From Henriciella sp. (lineage in GTDB: Bacteria; Pseudomonadota; Alphaproteobacteria; Caulobacterales; Hyphomonadaceae): a DNA stretch of 37,742 bases. Positions 21,885 through 28,717 of this stretch are shown here, piece by piece (the stretch's first letter is position 1; every line of letters begins with the position of its first letter). The stretch is from NCBI GenBank assembly GCA_013214545.1, contig JABSQB010000034.1:1-37742 (forward strand), written 5' to 3'. Under the pieces are notes generated by a model. That model saw nothing but the letters and a program-made list of their open reading frames with translations, was not told the DNA's origin and ran no database searches. The position numbers and the translations under genes are program-made.

Positions 21885-24445
21885 TCCGGCGACTCGGTTT
21901 CTTCCGGGGGCTCTTCAGTTCGGGGTCCGAACAGGGCGTCCAAGGCGCGATTTCGCAACTCGTCTTCAAGGTCACGCGGCTCGCTGGACTCGGCTTCATT
22001 GCTTTGCCCCTCAGACGGTGTCGATGGTGCGCTTTGACCGCCGATAATGCCGCCAATGATGCGACCTGCATCGCCGCCTATGCGATCACCAATCTCGCTC
22101 GCCGCCTGACCACGTAAGCGAGACGTCAGCTCAGCTTGGACCGCAGACTGATCGAGGCCAAACTGTACGCTGGACCAGCTGCCATAGATCCGCACCGGGA
22201 TTGGAATGTCGCCGAGCGCCAATGTCGATCCGGCGCCGGCGGCGTTTACGTCCACCCGCGGTGTTAGGCTGATATCAAGCGTGCGTGCGCCGAGGTCGAT
22301 GCTGCCACCGCCAGTAATGCCAACCACCGGGTTTTCCATGCTCAGATTGGTGATGCTGGCGACCCCATTGGTGAAATCGAGATTACCGATGAAGCTGGAG
22401 AAATCGGTCTCGGCCTCGGGCGACAACGCATCGCGGAAGCTCGCAACCGTGAGATCGCCGCTGCGCAACAGATCGCCGAGATTAGTCGCATCTCGTACCA
22501 TTTTGGCAAGGTTTAGACCTTTCAGTGCGCCCTGATTGAGATCAGATTCAAACTTGCCATCCAGTCCGTTGATCAGCGCTTTCAGGCTATTGCCCTCAGA
22601 GGTCATATTGATGTGAACATCGCCAAGACCGCTTAAGTTCTGGAAGCCGGTCAGCGAGGTCAGCATCTCCTGAGCGGCAATGCTGGTCGCCAGCGCTTCG
22701 ACTTGCAGGGTTGGGGTTGAGCGCGAGGCATCGAGCACGAGATCGCCATACCAATCGCCCTGGAAGACACGGAAGCCCGGGCGATCATCGTCCTGACGGA
22801 AAATCGCAGACAAACGGCCGTCATCCAGTCTCGTGTTGAGCAGGGCGTCTTGCAGTGTGATCTGGTCAATCACCACGGTCTGAGCCGCAACCGTCACGGT
22901 CGCATCCACCGCGCGCAGGCCGGCGAGGTCAAATGGCGTATCGTCCCAGTCCTCATTCAGGCTCGGCGTCTGGTCCTGTTTCTGAGATCCACTGCCGAGG
23001 AATGACGTAACATTGAGCGTGTCCATATTGAGATCGGCGACCACGCGTGGCCGCTGACCGCGTAGGTCGGCGCCAACCCGGCCTGTCGCTCTTGTGTCAT
23101 CCAGCCTGAGTTCCGCGGAACTGAGATTGGGTGCCATCAAGCTGCCGGTGGTTTGGCCCTTGATGGAGAGTTGGTTTAACGCCTCGCCCTCTGGCAGCAC
23201 AGTACCGAATGTTTCCAGCACTTTTCGAGGATTGTCGCTGCTGAGCTGCAGCGCGCCGTTAAGCGCCTGGTCGCCTGCCAGAGAGAGAGAGCCCGTATAG
23301 TCGGTCACCAGATCTGCGCTGCGCTGTTTCAGCCGAATACCGGTCAGCGCGGGCGCCGCGAGCGGGCCAGACAGGGCGGCGGTGAAGTCCACATCGCCGA
23401 GCAGGGCGAGCATCGGAATGAGCGGATGGCCGGGTTTGAGCAAGCGCTGCGCATCTGCTGCGTTGAGATCGACCGTGCCGTTCAGTGTTGGCGCGGTGCC
23501 GAGCGTCAGCTGGCCTTTATAATCGAGGTCGAGGCCCGTTGCCGCGAGTTTCAGCGATGAAAAATCGATTGCAGCGGACGCTGCCGGACCATTGATGGTG
23601 CCCTTGGCCCGAATGGATTGCAGAGCGCTGCCGACGATCGGCAAGTCGGCATCGCCCAGGATGGTCAGCACTTGGCCGAGGGTTTCGGAATCGACCTCAA
23701 ATGAGCCGTCGAGCACGGGTGATTCCGCCAGAGTGAGCGCGCCATCATAGGCGATTTCGCCATAAATCGTGGTCAAGCGTGCATCCAGAAGAACGGGTTG
23801 CTGAGAGGTCAGCTGTTCCAGCGTGTCGAGGCGGATGCGATAATCAAACGGCTGACCGTTCAAATTGCCCTGGCCGCGGGATGACAAGGGCTTATCCAGC
23901 CCTTTCATCTGCGCTGAGCCATTGAATTCGGTCAGAGCATATTGCTCGCCCGTGACCCAGTCGCGATAGAATACAGACGCGTTCGACAGCGCCGCGCGAT
24001 CGATACCGGTCTCGAAACTGCTTGAGGGCTCTTCGTCTGGGCCGGTTTCGCTGCTGGAATCGCCAAATTCCCAATTCACACGGCCATCAGCGAGGCGTTC
24101 AAGCCGCACGGTGGCGTCATCCAGCGTGATCTTGCCCACTTCGACCCGGCGCGACAGCAGAGGCAGCAGTTTGACATTGGCTTGCAGGCTGCCGGCTTCG
24201 ATCATGAGCGGATCAGAGAAGCCGTCCGGATTTGAGATCTGAGCGCCCTCTATGCGTGCTGAAATGACCGGCAGAATGGACAGTTTCGGGTCGCCTTGCA
24301 GCGTCACTTCGCGGTCAAGCGCTTTGCTGGCGGCGCTTTCGATCTGGGTCTTATAGACCGAGGTCGGGATCAAAAATGGAATGATCACGGCGGCGGCCAG
24401 CAAAATCGCGACGAACGCGCTGAGGATGATCAAGAGACGTTTCAT
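21881..24445 (-). CDS. AsmA family protein
   Basis: AsmA-type proteins are anchored in the inner membrane with a long periplasmic beta-groove and are linked to lipid transport and outer-membrane homeostasis. The 854 residues begin with a classic membrane anchor (about 3-27), followed by the family start V-Y-K-T-Q-I-E and long runs of alternating beta-strands. A C-terminal AsmA segment with G-L-N-L-A-K-M-V near residue 640 and T-L-D-I-S-L-T-P-R-V near 725 is clear. The last 60 residues are rich in Glu, Pro and Ser and likely disordered. The ATG is certain from the anchor, yet no purine-rich ribosome-binding site precedes it (CCTCCC is adjacent). The gene reads away from the tRNA. Confidence 0.92.
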   Translation of the reverse strand: MKRLLIILSAFVAILLAAAVIIPFLIPTSVYKTQIESAASKALDREVTLQGDPKLSILPVISARIEGAQISNPDGFSDPLMIEAGSLQANVKLLPLLSRRVEVGKITLDDATVRLERLADGRVNWEFGDSSSETGPDEEPSSSFETGIDRAALSNASVFYRDWVTGEQYALTEFNGSAQMKGLDKPLSSRGQGNLNGQPFDYRIRLDTLEQLTSQQPVLLDARLTTIYGEIAYDGALTLAESPVLDGSFEVDSETLGQVLTILGDADLPIVGSALQSIRAKGTINGPAASAAIDFSSLKLAATGLDLDYKGQLTLGTAPTLNGTVDLNAADAQRLLKPGHPLIPMLALLGDVDFTAALSGPLAAPALTGIRLKQRSADLVTDYTGSLSLAGDQALNGALQLSSDNPRKVLETFGTVLPEGEALNQLSIKGQTTGSLMAPNLSSAELRLDDTRATGRVGADLRGQRPRVVADLNMDTLNVTSFLGSGSQKQDQTPSLNEDWDDTPFDLAGLRAVDATVTVAAQTVVIDQITLQDALLNTRLDDGRLSAIFRQDDDRPGFRVFQGDWYGDLVLDASRSTPTLQVEALATSIAAQEMLTSLTGFQNLSGLGDVHINMTSEGNSLKALINGLDGKFESDLNQGALKGLNLAKMVRDATNLGDLLRSGDLTVASFRDALSPEAETDFSSFIGNLDFTNGVASITNLSMENPVVGITGGGSIDLGARTLDISLTPRVDVNAAGAGSTLALGDIPIPVRIYGSWSSVQFGLDQSAVQAELTSRLRGQAASEIGDRIGGDAGRIIGGIIGGQSAPSTPSEGQSNEAESSEPRDLEDELRNRALDALFGPRTEEPPEETESPD

Positions 24446-24473
24446 GGGAGGAATATGGCCTTCTTATTCTGTA

Positions 24474-24493
24474 TTGCAGCTGAATAGCTGCAA
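24474..24493. promoter_or_regulatory. Perfect inverted repeat upstream of the AsmA gene
   Basis: TTGCAGCT-GAAT-AGCTGCAA has eight-base perfect arms and a four-base spacer, 28 bases before the AsmA start. On the minus strand a TTGACA box lies just upstream (24498-24503), so the repeat would overlap the promoter spacer or the early leader. It may be an operator or a leader hairpin. Confidence 0.4.
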
Positions 24494-24521
24494 CTGATGT
24501 CAAAGTCATGGCAATTGCCGC

Positions 24522-24548
24522 TTGACCGGGATTAGGCGCACGTATAGA
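24522..24548 (+). promoter_or_regulatory. Probable tRNA-Asp promoter
   Basis: TTGACC (24522-24527) and TATAGA (24543-24548) are separated by 15 bases and end 34 bases before the tRNA. The boxes are close to the housekeeping consensus, although the spacer is shorter than ideal. Confidence 0.5.
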
Positions 24549-24582
24549 TCAGCCTCTCACCGCTTCGGCGGTGGCCCAATGC

Positions 24583-24659
24583 GCGGGTGTAGCTCAGTTG
24601 GTTAGAGTACCGGCCTGTCACGCCGGGGGTCGCGGGTTCGAGTCCCGTCACTCGCGCCA
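24583..24659 (+). tRNA. tRNA-Asp (anticodon GTC)
   Basis: The 77 bases fold into a full cloverleaf. The acceptor GCGGGTG pairs with CACTCGC including one G-U pair. The D-arm begins GCTC-AGTTGGTTA. The anticodon loop reads CTGTCAC with GTC. The T-arm is GCGGG-TTCGAGT-CCCGT. The discriminator is G and the CCA end is encoded. The anticodon and the body match bacterial tRNA-Asp. Confidence 0.95.
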
Positions 24660-24678
24660 CTTCTTGCGAAGTGATTTT
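24658..24678 (+). terminator. Rho-independent terminator of the tRNA-Asp gene
   Basis: CACTTC-TTGC-GAAGTG followed by ATTTT begins at the encoded CCA end. The six-base stem with a four-base loop and T-run is the expected form for termination right after the tRNA. Further on, TTCGCGA (24695-24701) and TCGCGAA (24727-24733) form another inverted pair. Confidence 0.65.
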
Positions 24679-24752
24679 CCAGACAGTTCAGTTCTTCGCG
24701 AGCGCTCGTCGCTCACGCTCTGCGATTCGCGAAAAGGCGCATGGTGGACCCG

Positions 24753-26378
24753 CTATTCCGAGAGAATCAAATCGAAGAAATAACCGGGATGCTGGAAGAT
24801 CCAGTTACGACCAGGATAAGGCGCCTCGTCGAAACGCACACCAAGCCTCTGCGCATCCGCCCGCGCTTCATCGGCGGCGACGCCGTGCTGGTCGGATGAG
24901 TTGGAGACCAGAATATCGCGATCATCCGAGAAACTTGATTCAAGCTCACGATTGTTGAGGAAAGCGGCGACAATATCCTGGCGAATGCTCTGCGAGTAGG
25001 CGCGTACCAAATAGTTCGAGGTGATCTCGAAAAGGGGCTGATTCTGCTCAAGATAATTCTGATCTGAGGCCTGGTTGGCATAGAGGCGGCGATAGAAACG
25101 CAGGCCGCCAAAGCTCCGGATGATCGTCGTCATCGCACGCAATCCGAACGCGAAGCTAGAGGGTGAGTTCAAGGACATGCGCAGCATGCCGCGGATCCAG
25201 CGCGGCTGGATGTTTTTCAGCTTATCGGCGACGTTGAGACCGTAATTGACCAGCACTGTTCTGTGGATCAGTTGACGTTCAGCGCTGATTTGCAGGGCCA
25301 GCGGCGCGGCGGTCGAAAGGCCGACAATGATCACATCGCTCAGCTCCATTGCGCGAATGAATTCGAGCATGAGCTTTATCGTGTCCGGGCTGGACGCCGT
25401 GCGGCTGGTGCCACCAAATCCCGGGCGAACGGGAAAGACCAGGTTGAGATTCCGTTGGCTCGCCGCCTTCACCATTTTCGCGGACGGAACATAGCCGTAC
25501 CCCAGCGAATGAAGGACCAAGACCGGGCGGCCATTGGTCGGGCCATAGCGGCGATATTCGATGGTTTTTCCGGTTGCGGGGAGCAGGATTTGCCGCACCC
25601 TGTTTTCATTCACGTCCGGCTTGATGTCTACAGGCGGGGCCTCATGACTTAGGGCATGAGAGAGTTCGAGGGTCGTCGAAACTGCCTCAACCAGACTGCG
25701 GCAGCCAAGTTTGCTGATGATCCGGCTGACATGGGTGCGCACGGTGCTGATTTTGATGCCGCGGATCTCGGCGATCTGTTCGAGGTTCAACCGCAAGAAG
25801 ACCAGCTGCAGGATTTCCAGCTCTGACAGGGTGAACTCGAAATCCTGTTTCAAGTGCTTTCGCAGGCGCGGACTCATGGATGAAAGGACGGTTCGAGCGG
25901 TGTACCCCGTGACCAGATTGTCTTCCAGGCGCGGCCAGATCTTTATGCGGCGCGTGAGGTCATACCTGTCCGTAACTTCGATGAGATTGTCCGGCAGCTG
26001 ACCAGCGGCCGCTTCCGAAGGCAGCGTCAGGTTTTGAATCGTGTCGCCCGATTTCAGATCGAGAAACTCCGAAAGCTCCCTTGGGATCGATGTGACGGCG
26101 CCATTTGCATCGAGGCTGAACACGTTCTGATCATCGCCTGATTGTTCTTCCGGATCTGAAAGCGGCTCGAAAGCGTCAGAGCCCCGCGATGACATCATGG
26201 AGAGAACAGACTGGAATTCGGGGATGGAGGTTGCGTCTTGTGACAGACGAGACCAGTCGAGGCAGGCTTGCGTAAACCGGTCAGGGTCCTCATTCGCGCG
26301 GGCCAGCGATTTCAGCAGCTCCAGTGCAGATTCTGCGCGCTTATCCTGTTCCAGGTGCGAGGTTTGATCGGTGTCCAA
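24753..26378 (-). CDS. Fusion of PAS-like region, LuxR-type HTH and alpha/beta hydrolase
   Basis: This 541-residue soluble protein joins three parts. Residues about 84-165 look PAS-like (V-F-S-L-D-A-N-G-A-V start). Residues 182-235 are a LuxR/GerE-type helix-turn-helix (L-T-x-x-E-x-E-I-L-Q-L, Q-I-A-E-I-R-G-I, T-V-R-T-H-V-S-R-I-I-S-K-L-G). Residues 262-541 are an alpha/beta hydrolase with H-S-L-G-Y-G at the oxyanion region, nucleophile Ser355 in G-L-S-T-A (the last Gly of G-x-S-x-G is Ala), a likely acid Asp496 and base His530. It may be a transcription regulator that senses or destroys a ligand through the hydrolase part; this is inferred. The start is TTG with GGAG eight bases upstream; the first in-frame ATG is at residue 61, so the TTG start is favoured. 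Confidence 0.82.
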   Translation of the reverse strand: MDTDQTSHLEQDKRAESALELLKSLARANEDPDRFTQACLDWSRLSQDATSIPEFQSVLSMMSSRGSDAFEPLSDPEEQSGDDQNVFSLDANGAVTSIPRELSEFLDLKSGDTIQNLTLPSEAAAGQLPDNLIEVTDRYDLTRRIKIWPRLEDNLVTGYTARTVLSSMSPRLRKHLKQDFEFTLSELEILQLVFLRLNLEQIAEIRGIKISTVRTHVSRIISKLGCRSLVEAVSTTLELSHALSHEAPPVDIKPDVNENRVRQILLPATGKTIEYRRYGPTNGRPVLVLHSLGYGYVPSAKMVKAASQRNLNLVFPVRPGFGGTSRTASSPDTIKLMLEFIRAMELSDVIIVGLSTAAPLALQISAERQLIHRTVLVNYGLNVADKLKNIQPRWIRGMLRMSLNSPSSFAFGLRAMTTIIRSFGGLRFYRRLYANQASDQNYLEQNQPLFEITSNYLVRAYSQSIRQDIVAAFLNNRELESSFSDDRDILVSNSSDQHGVAADEARADAQRLGVRFDEAPYPGRNWIFQHPGYFFDLILSE

Positions 26379-26387
26379 ACCGCGATC

Positions 26388-26433
26388 TCCAATCTACTGA
26401 GTTGTGCCTGTTCCAATCTACGCAATTTTTGCG
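26388..26433. promoter_or_regulatory. Direct repeats and inverted repeat before the HTH-hydrolase gene
   Basis: TCCAATCTAC occurs twice (26388-26397 and 26412-26421), 24 bases apart; the first copy overlaps the ribosome-binding site of the minus-strand gene. Directly after lies CGCAA-TTT-TTGCG (26421-26433), a perfect inverted repeat. These may be operator sites, perhaps for autoregulation. Confidence 0.4.
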
Positions 26434-26484
26434 CCGAATGTGTACATAATTTTGATGATATGAGCGCGAGGAAGATCGGTTTAC

Positions 26485-26600
26485 ACCCATAAATGACGTT
26501 ATGCGTCATATGGGTCTCTCGCTGCGACCTTCTTTTTGCGGAGACCCATTTTTGTCCACCGGTTCAATCCCCTTTTTGAGCCGGTGGACCTTCTTTTTCC
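26485..26600 (+). promoter_or_regulatory. Tandem terminator-like hairpins with alternative pairing (attenuator-like)
   Basis: ATGGGTCTC (26510-26518) pairs with GAGACCCAT (26541-26549), followed by TTTT: a terminator-like hairpin with three more inner pairs. The same ATGGGT could instead pair with ACCCAT at 26485-26490, enclosing ATGACG-TTATG-CGTCAT, so the two folds exclude each other. A second hairpin follows at once: GTCCACCGGTTCAA (26554-26567) with TTGAGCCGGTGGAC (26576-26589), then CTTCTTTTTCC. GACCTTCTTTTT is repeated at 26526 and 26587. The hairpins face the plus strand although they lie between two divergent genes, so they may end a small RNA or regulate the DUF3291 gene. No matching promoter was identified. 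Confidence 0.5.
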
Positions 26601-26722
26601 GAAAGTACTGAACTCTGTAACGCCACTCCCAGGCGAATTCGGACGCTTCCCAATCGGTTAACGTGATCGATGAAATCCTCCCGGTCATCGTGAACCGAAT
26701 TCAATTTCCAGTTGATATAAGT

Positions 26723-26754
26723 TGAACCAGAAGATCACTTGGGGACCTGGTTCA
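26723..26754 (+). promoter_or_regulatory. Hairpin over the DUF3291 ribosome-binding site
   Basis: TGAACCAG (26723-26730) pairs with CTGGTTCA (26747-26754), and the start codon follows one base later. The GGGGA ribosome-binding site (26741-26745) is in the loop. In RNA this would hide the start region. A possible -10 box, TATAAG, is at 26716-26721. Confidence 0.4.
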
Positions 26755-26755
26755 G

Positions 26756-27259
26756 ATGCAAGATTATTTCCTGGCGCACTTCAATGTCGCACGACCATTG
26801 GGAACGTTTTCAGTTCACAAGAAGGAAGCGCGATATTTCTTCAAACAGTTGCAAGAGCTGTTTGAGCGCGATCATCTGCATGACGGTCTGCTCTGGCATC
26901 GCCATGGCATGCGCGCCGCAGACGGCAAAGAACTGAACTTCTTCGAGATTGCCGCCCTCAATACGAGCGGGGAAGACAATCCGCACATTTACACCGTTGC
27001 CGGCTGGCGCGATGCGAAGGATCTGCACAGCTTTGCCTATCGCGACACGCAGCATCGCGAGAACATGAAGCAGCTGCGTCATTGGGTCGATCGCTCCGAA
27101 GGGGCCAATCTGGTGACCTGGTGGGAGAAGCGCGACACACGCGTTTCGCTGGAAATGGCATGGGACCGTTTACAGCGTCTGCGCAAGGATGGTCCGACAC
27201 CGCATGCGTTCAATCTGCATACGCGCTTTGACCCTCCGACTCTGTCGAGTGTTGCTTAA
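26756..27259 (+). CDS. DUF3291 domain-containing protein
   Basis: This 167-residue soluble protein matches the DUF3291 pattern: a Y-T-V-A-G-W-R-D segment near 80, then H-S-F-A-Y-R-D-T-Q-H near 91, N-L-V-T-W-W near 118, and the ending A-W-D-R-L-Q-R-L-R-K-D-G-P-T-P-H-A-F. The family is small, related in form to dimeric alpha-beta barrel monooxygenase-like proteins, and has no proven function. ATG 26756 has GGGGA ten bases upstream, inside a hairpin. It is preceded by a long structured leader and followed by 177 bases before the glycosyltransferase gene on the same strand. Confidence 0.85.
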   Translation: MQDYFLAHFNVARPLGTFSVHKKEARYFFKQLQELFERDHLHDGLLWHRHGMRAADGKELNFFEIAALNTSGEDNPHIYTVAGWRDAKDLHSFAYRDTQHRENMKQLRHWVDRSEGANLVTWWEKRDTRVSLEMAWDRLQRLRKDGPTPHAFNLHTRFDPPTLSSVA

Positions 27260-27295
27260 GCGCGCATCGGCGATGGACGCCCGTGCTCATTGAGA

Positions 27296-27324
27296 TATAG
27301 ATAAAATCTGGTTCAAGGCTTGAA
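27296..27324 (+). promoter_or_regulatory. Possible promoter with overlapping inverted repeat
   Basis: TATAGA (27296-27301) has a weak TGGACG box 16 bases upstream. Just downstream is TTCAAG-G-CTTGAA (27312-27324), a perfect 13-base inverted repeat. CTGGTTCA (27308-27315) is the same octamer as the arm of the hairpin before DUF3291. It may control the glycosyltransferase gene at 27437. Confidence 0.3.
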
Positions 27325-27436
27325 TGGAGTTCGGCCCTCCTGACTGATCTCGTATGGCCACGAGTCAGCCCTGAGGAAAGCGCCAGGCTTGCGTAGATTA
27401 ATCCTCGCGGGGGCGCGAAGGGCGAGAGGACGCCGG

Positions 27437-28714
27437 ATGAGTCTGGTACACTCAGAACAAGACAAGCGCGCGGCTGCCGAAGAGCCCGCGAAGGATGCGC
27501 GCCCTGTGCGGTCGATGGCATATTTTGCCGGTGACGCGACCAATCCGACGGTGCGATTGCGGATCGCGTCTTTCCAGCGCGAAGGTATCGATGTGACGGG
27601 GTTCACCTTTCGCCGAGATAAGTTTCATACCGAATTCGTTCCATTCTGGAAAAATGTGGAACTCGGTAAGACCAAGGATCGGCAGTATTTCAGCCGACTA
27701 TCAACAATTTTTGGGGCGCTGCGAACCATGTGGCGCCACCGCGCAGAGCTGAGACAAGTCGACGTCCTTTACGCGCGGCTGTTCGATTCCGCCTTCCTCG
27801 CTTTGCTGATGGCGAAATTTTTGCGGCTGAAAGCCAAACTCGTCTACGAAGTTGAAGACGTGCACGATGTCTTCTTCCGGAAGACCCCGGCCGCGTACAT
27901 CATGCGGTTTCTGGAGCGGCGTATTCTCGCGTCAGCCGATCTGGTCGTGTTGCCGTCTCCGGGGTTCTCTGACGGTTATCTGGCTCCAATCCAGGTTTAT
28001 GACCGGCCATACTTTCTGCTCGAGAACAGAATTCAACTGGATGAAATTCCGGACAAGAACGCCCCTCCTTCCGAGCGGGCGCTGGCCTGGACGAAAGAAA
28101 CCGATCGCTGGGTGATTGGCTGGTTCGGTACATTGCGCTGTCGCAAAAGCATGCAGATCCTGTCGCAAATCGCCGAGCGCATGGGCGACAAGGTTCTCAT
28201 ATATACCCGCGGCTTTCCGACCGAGACGGGGTTGGACGCCTATATGGAAATTGTCAATCGCCACAATAATTGGGTGCATGAAGGCCCGTATTTGATGCCG
28301 GACGATCTGGAAGACTTGTACGGCCGGGTCCATTTCGTCTGGTGTCTCGATTTCTATGATGAGAACGGAAATTCAGAGCTACTATTGGCCTGCCGGATGT
28401 ATCATGGCGCGTACTTTGGCGTCGTGCCTTTGTTCACAACGCAGTCCCGGATGGCGGACCATCTGGCACCTCACCAAATCGGGCACGGCATGGCCGACCC
28501 ATATGTCGATGATGTCCGCGAGCTTCTGGAACGTATGACCTGGGATCAGTACGAACAGGAGCGCGCCGCCATTCTGGAGGTGAGAGAAGAGCTTTTCCTA
28601 GAGGATGGATCGGGTGTAAAAGCACTTCTGCAGACGATTGCTCAATCCGGGGGCGCCTCAATCGTGCCAGACGCGGCTAAGGCCCAGTCACCTCTGAAAC
28701 CTCAACAAGAGTAA
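27437..28714 (+). CDS. GT-B type glycosyltransferase-like protein
   Basis: This 425-residue protein has the outline of a family-4-like glycosyltransferase. The N-terminal half contains L-R-I-A-S-F near residue 40 and D-V-L-Y-A-R-L with K-L-V-Y-E-V-E-D-V-H near 120, typical of the acceptor domain. The C-terminal half has I-G-W-F-G-T-L-R near 217, a V-H-E-G-P-Y-L strand, and N-S-E-L-L-L-A-C-R-M-Y-H-G-A-Y-F-G-V-V-P near 315, where the sugar nucleotide normally binds. ATG 27437 has AGAGGA six bases upstream; a longer frame begins at 27389. No signal or membrane span is seen. Sugar and acceptor are unknown. Its stop is three bases from the stop of the sulfoquinovose-synthase-like gene. Confidence 0.75.
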   Translation: MSLVHSEQDKRAAAEEPAKDARPVRSMAYFAGDATNPTVRLRIASFQREGIDVTGFTFRRDKFHTEFVPFWKNVELGKTKDRQYFSRLSTIFGALRTMWRHRAELRQVDVLYARLFDSAFLALLMAKFLRLKAKLVYEVEDVHDVFFRKTPAAYIMRFLERRILASADLVVLPSPGFSDGYLAPIQVYDRPYFLLENRIQLDEIPDKNAPPSERALAWTKETDRWVIGWFGTLRCRKSMQILSQIAERMGDKVLIYTRGFPTETGLDAYMEIVNRHNNWVHEGPYLMPDDLEDLYGRVHFVWCLDFYDENGNSELLLACRMYHGAYFGVVPLFTTQSRMADHLAPHQIGHGMADPYVDDVRELLERMTWDQYEQERAAILEVREELFLEDGSGVKALLQTIAQSGGASIVPDAAKAQSPLKPQQE

Positions 28715-28717
28715 GCT

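Noticed and set aside
24660-24752. Possible attachment site or integrated element next to tRNA-Asp
   Set aside because: No integrase, no repeat of the tRNA 3' end and no change of gene content was seen downstream; only a terminator and another inverted pair are present.
24571-24783. 70-codon plus-strand frame starting just before the tRNA
   Set aside because: It reads through the tRNA-Asp gene; this type of translated tRNA (V-A-Q-L-V-R-V-P-A-C...) is a well-known false protein.
26268-26492. 74-codon plus-strand frame over the start of the HTH-hydrolase gene
   Set aside because: It is mostly antisense to a supported gene and its translation has no recognisable pattern.
26506-26688. 60-codon minus-strand frame rich in Lys and Arg
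   Set aside because: It lies over the two hairpins, has no ribosome-binding site at a useful distance and resembles no family; the RNA structure explains the sequence better.
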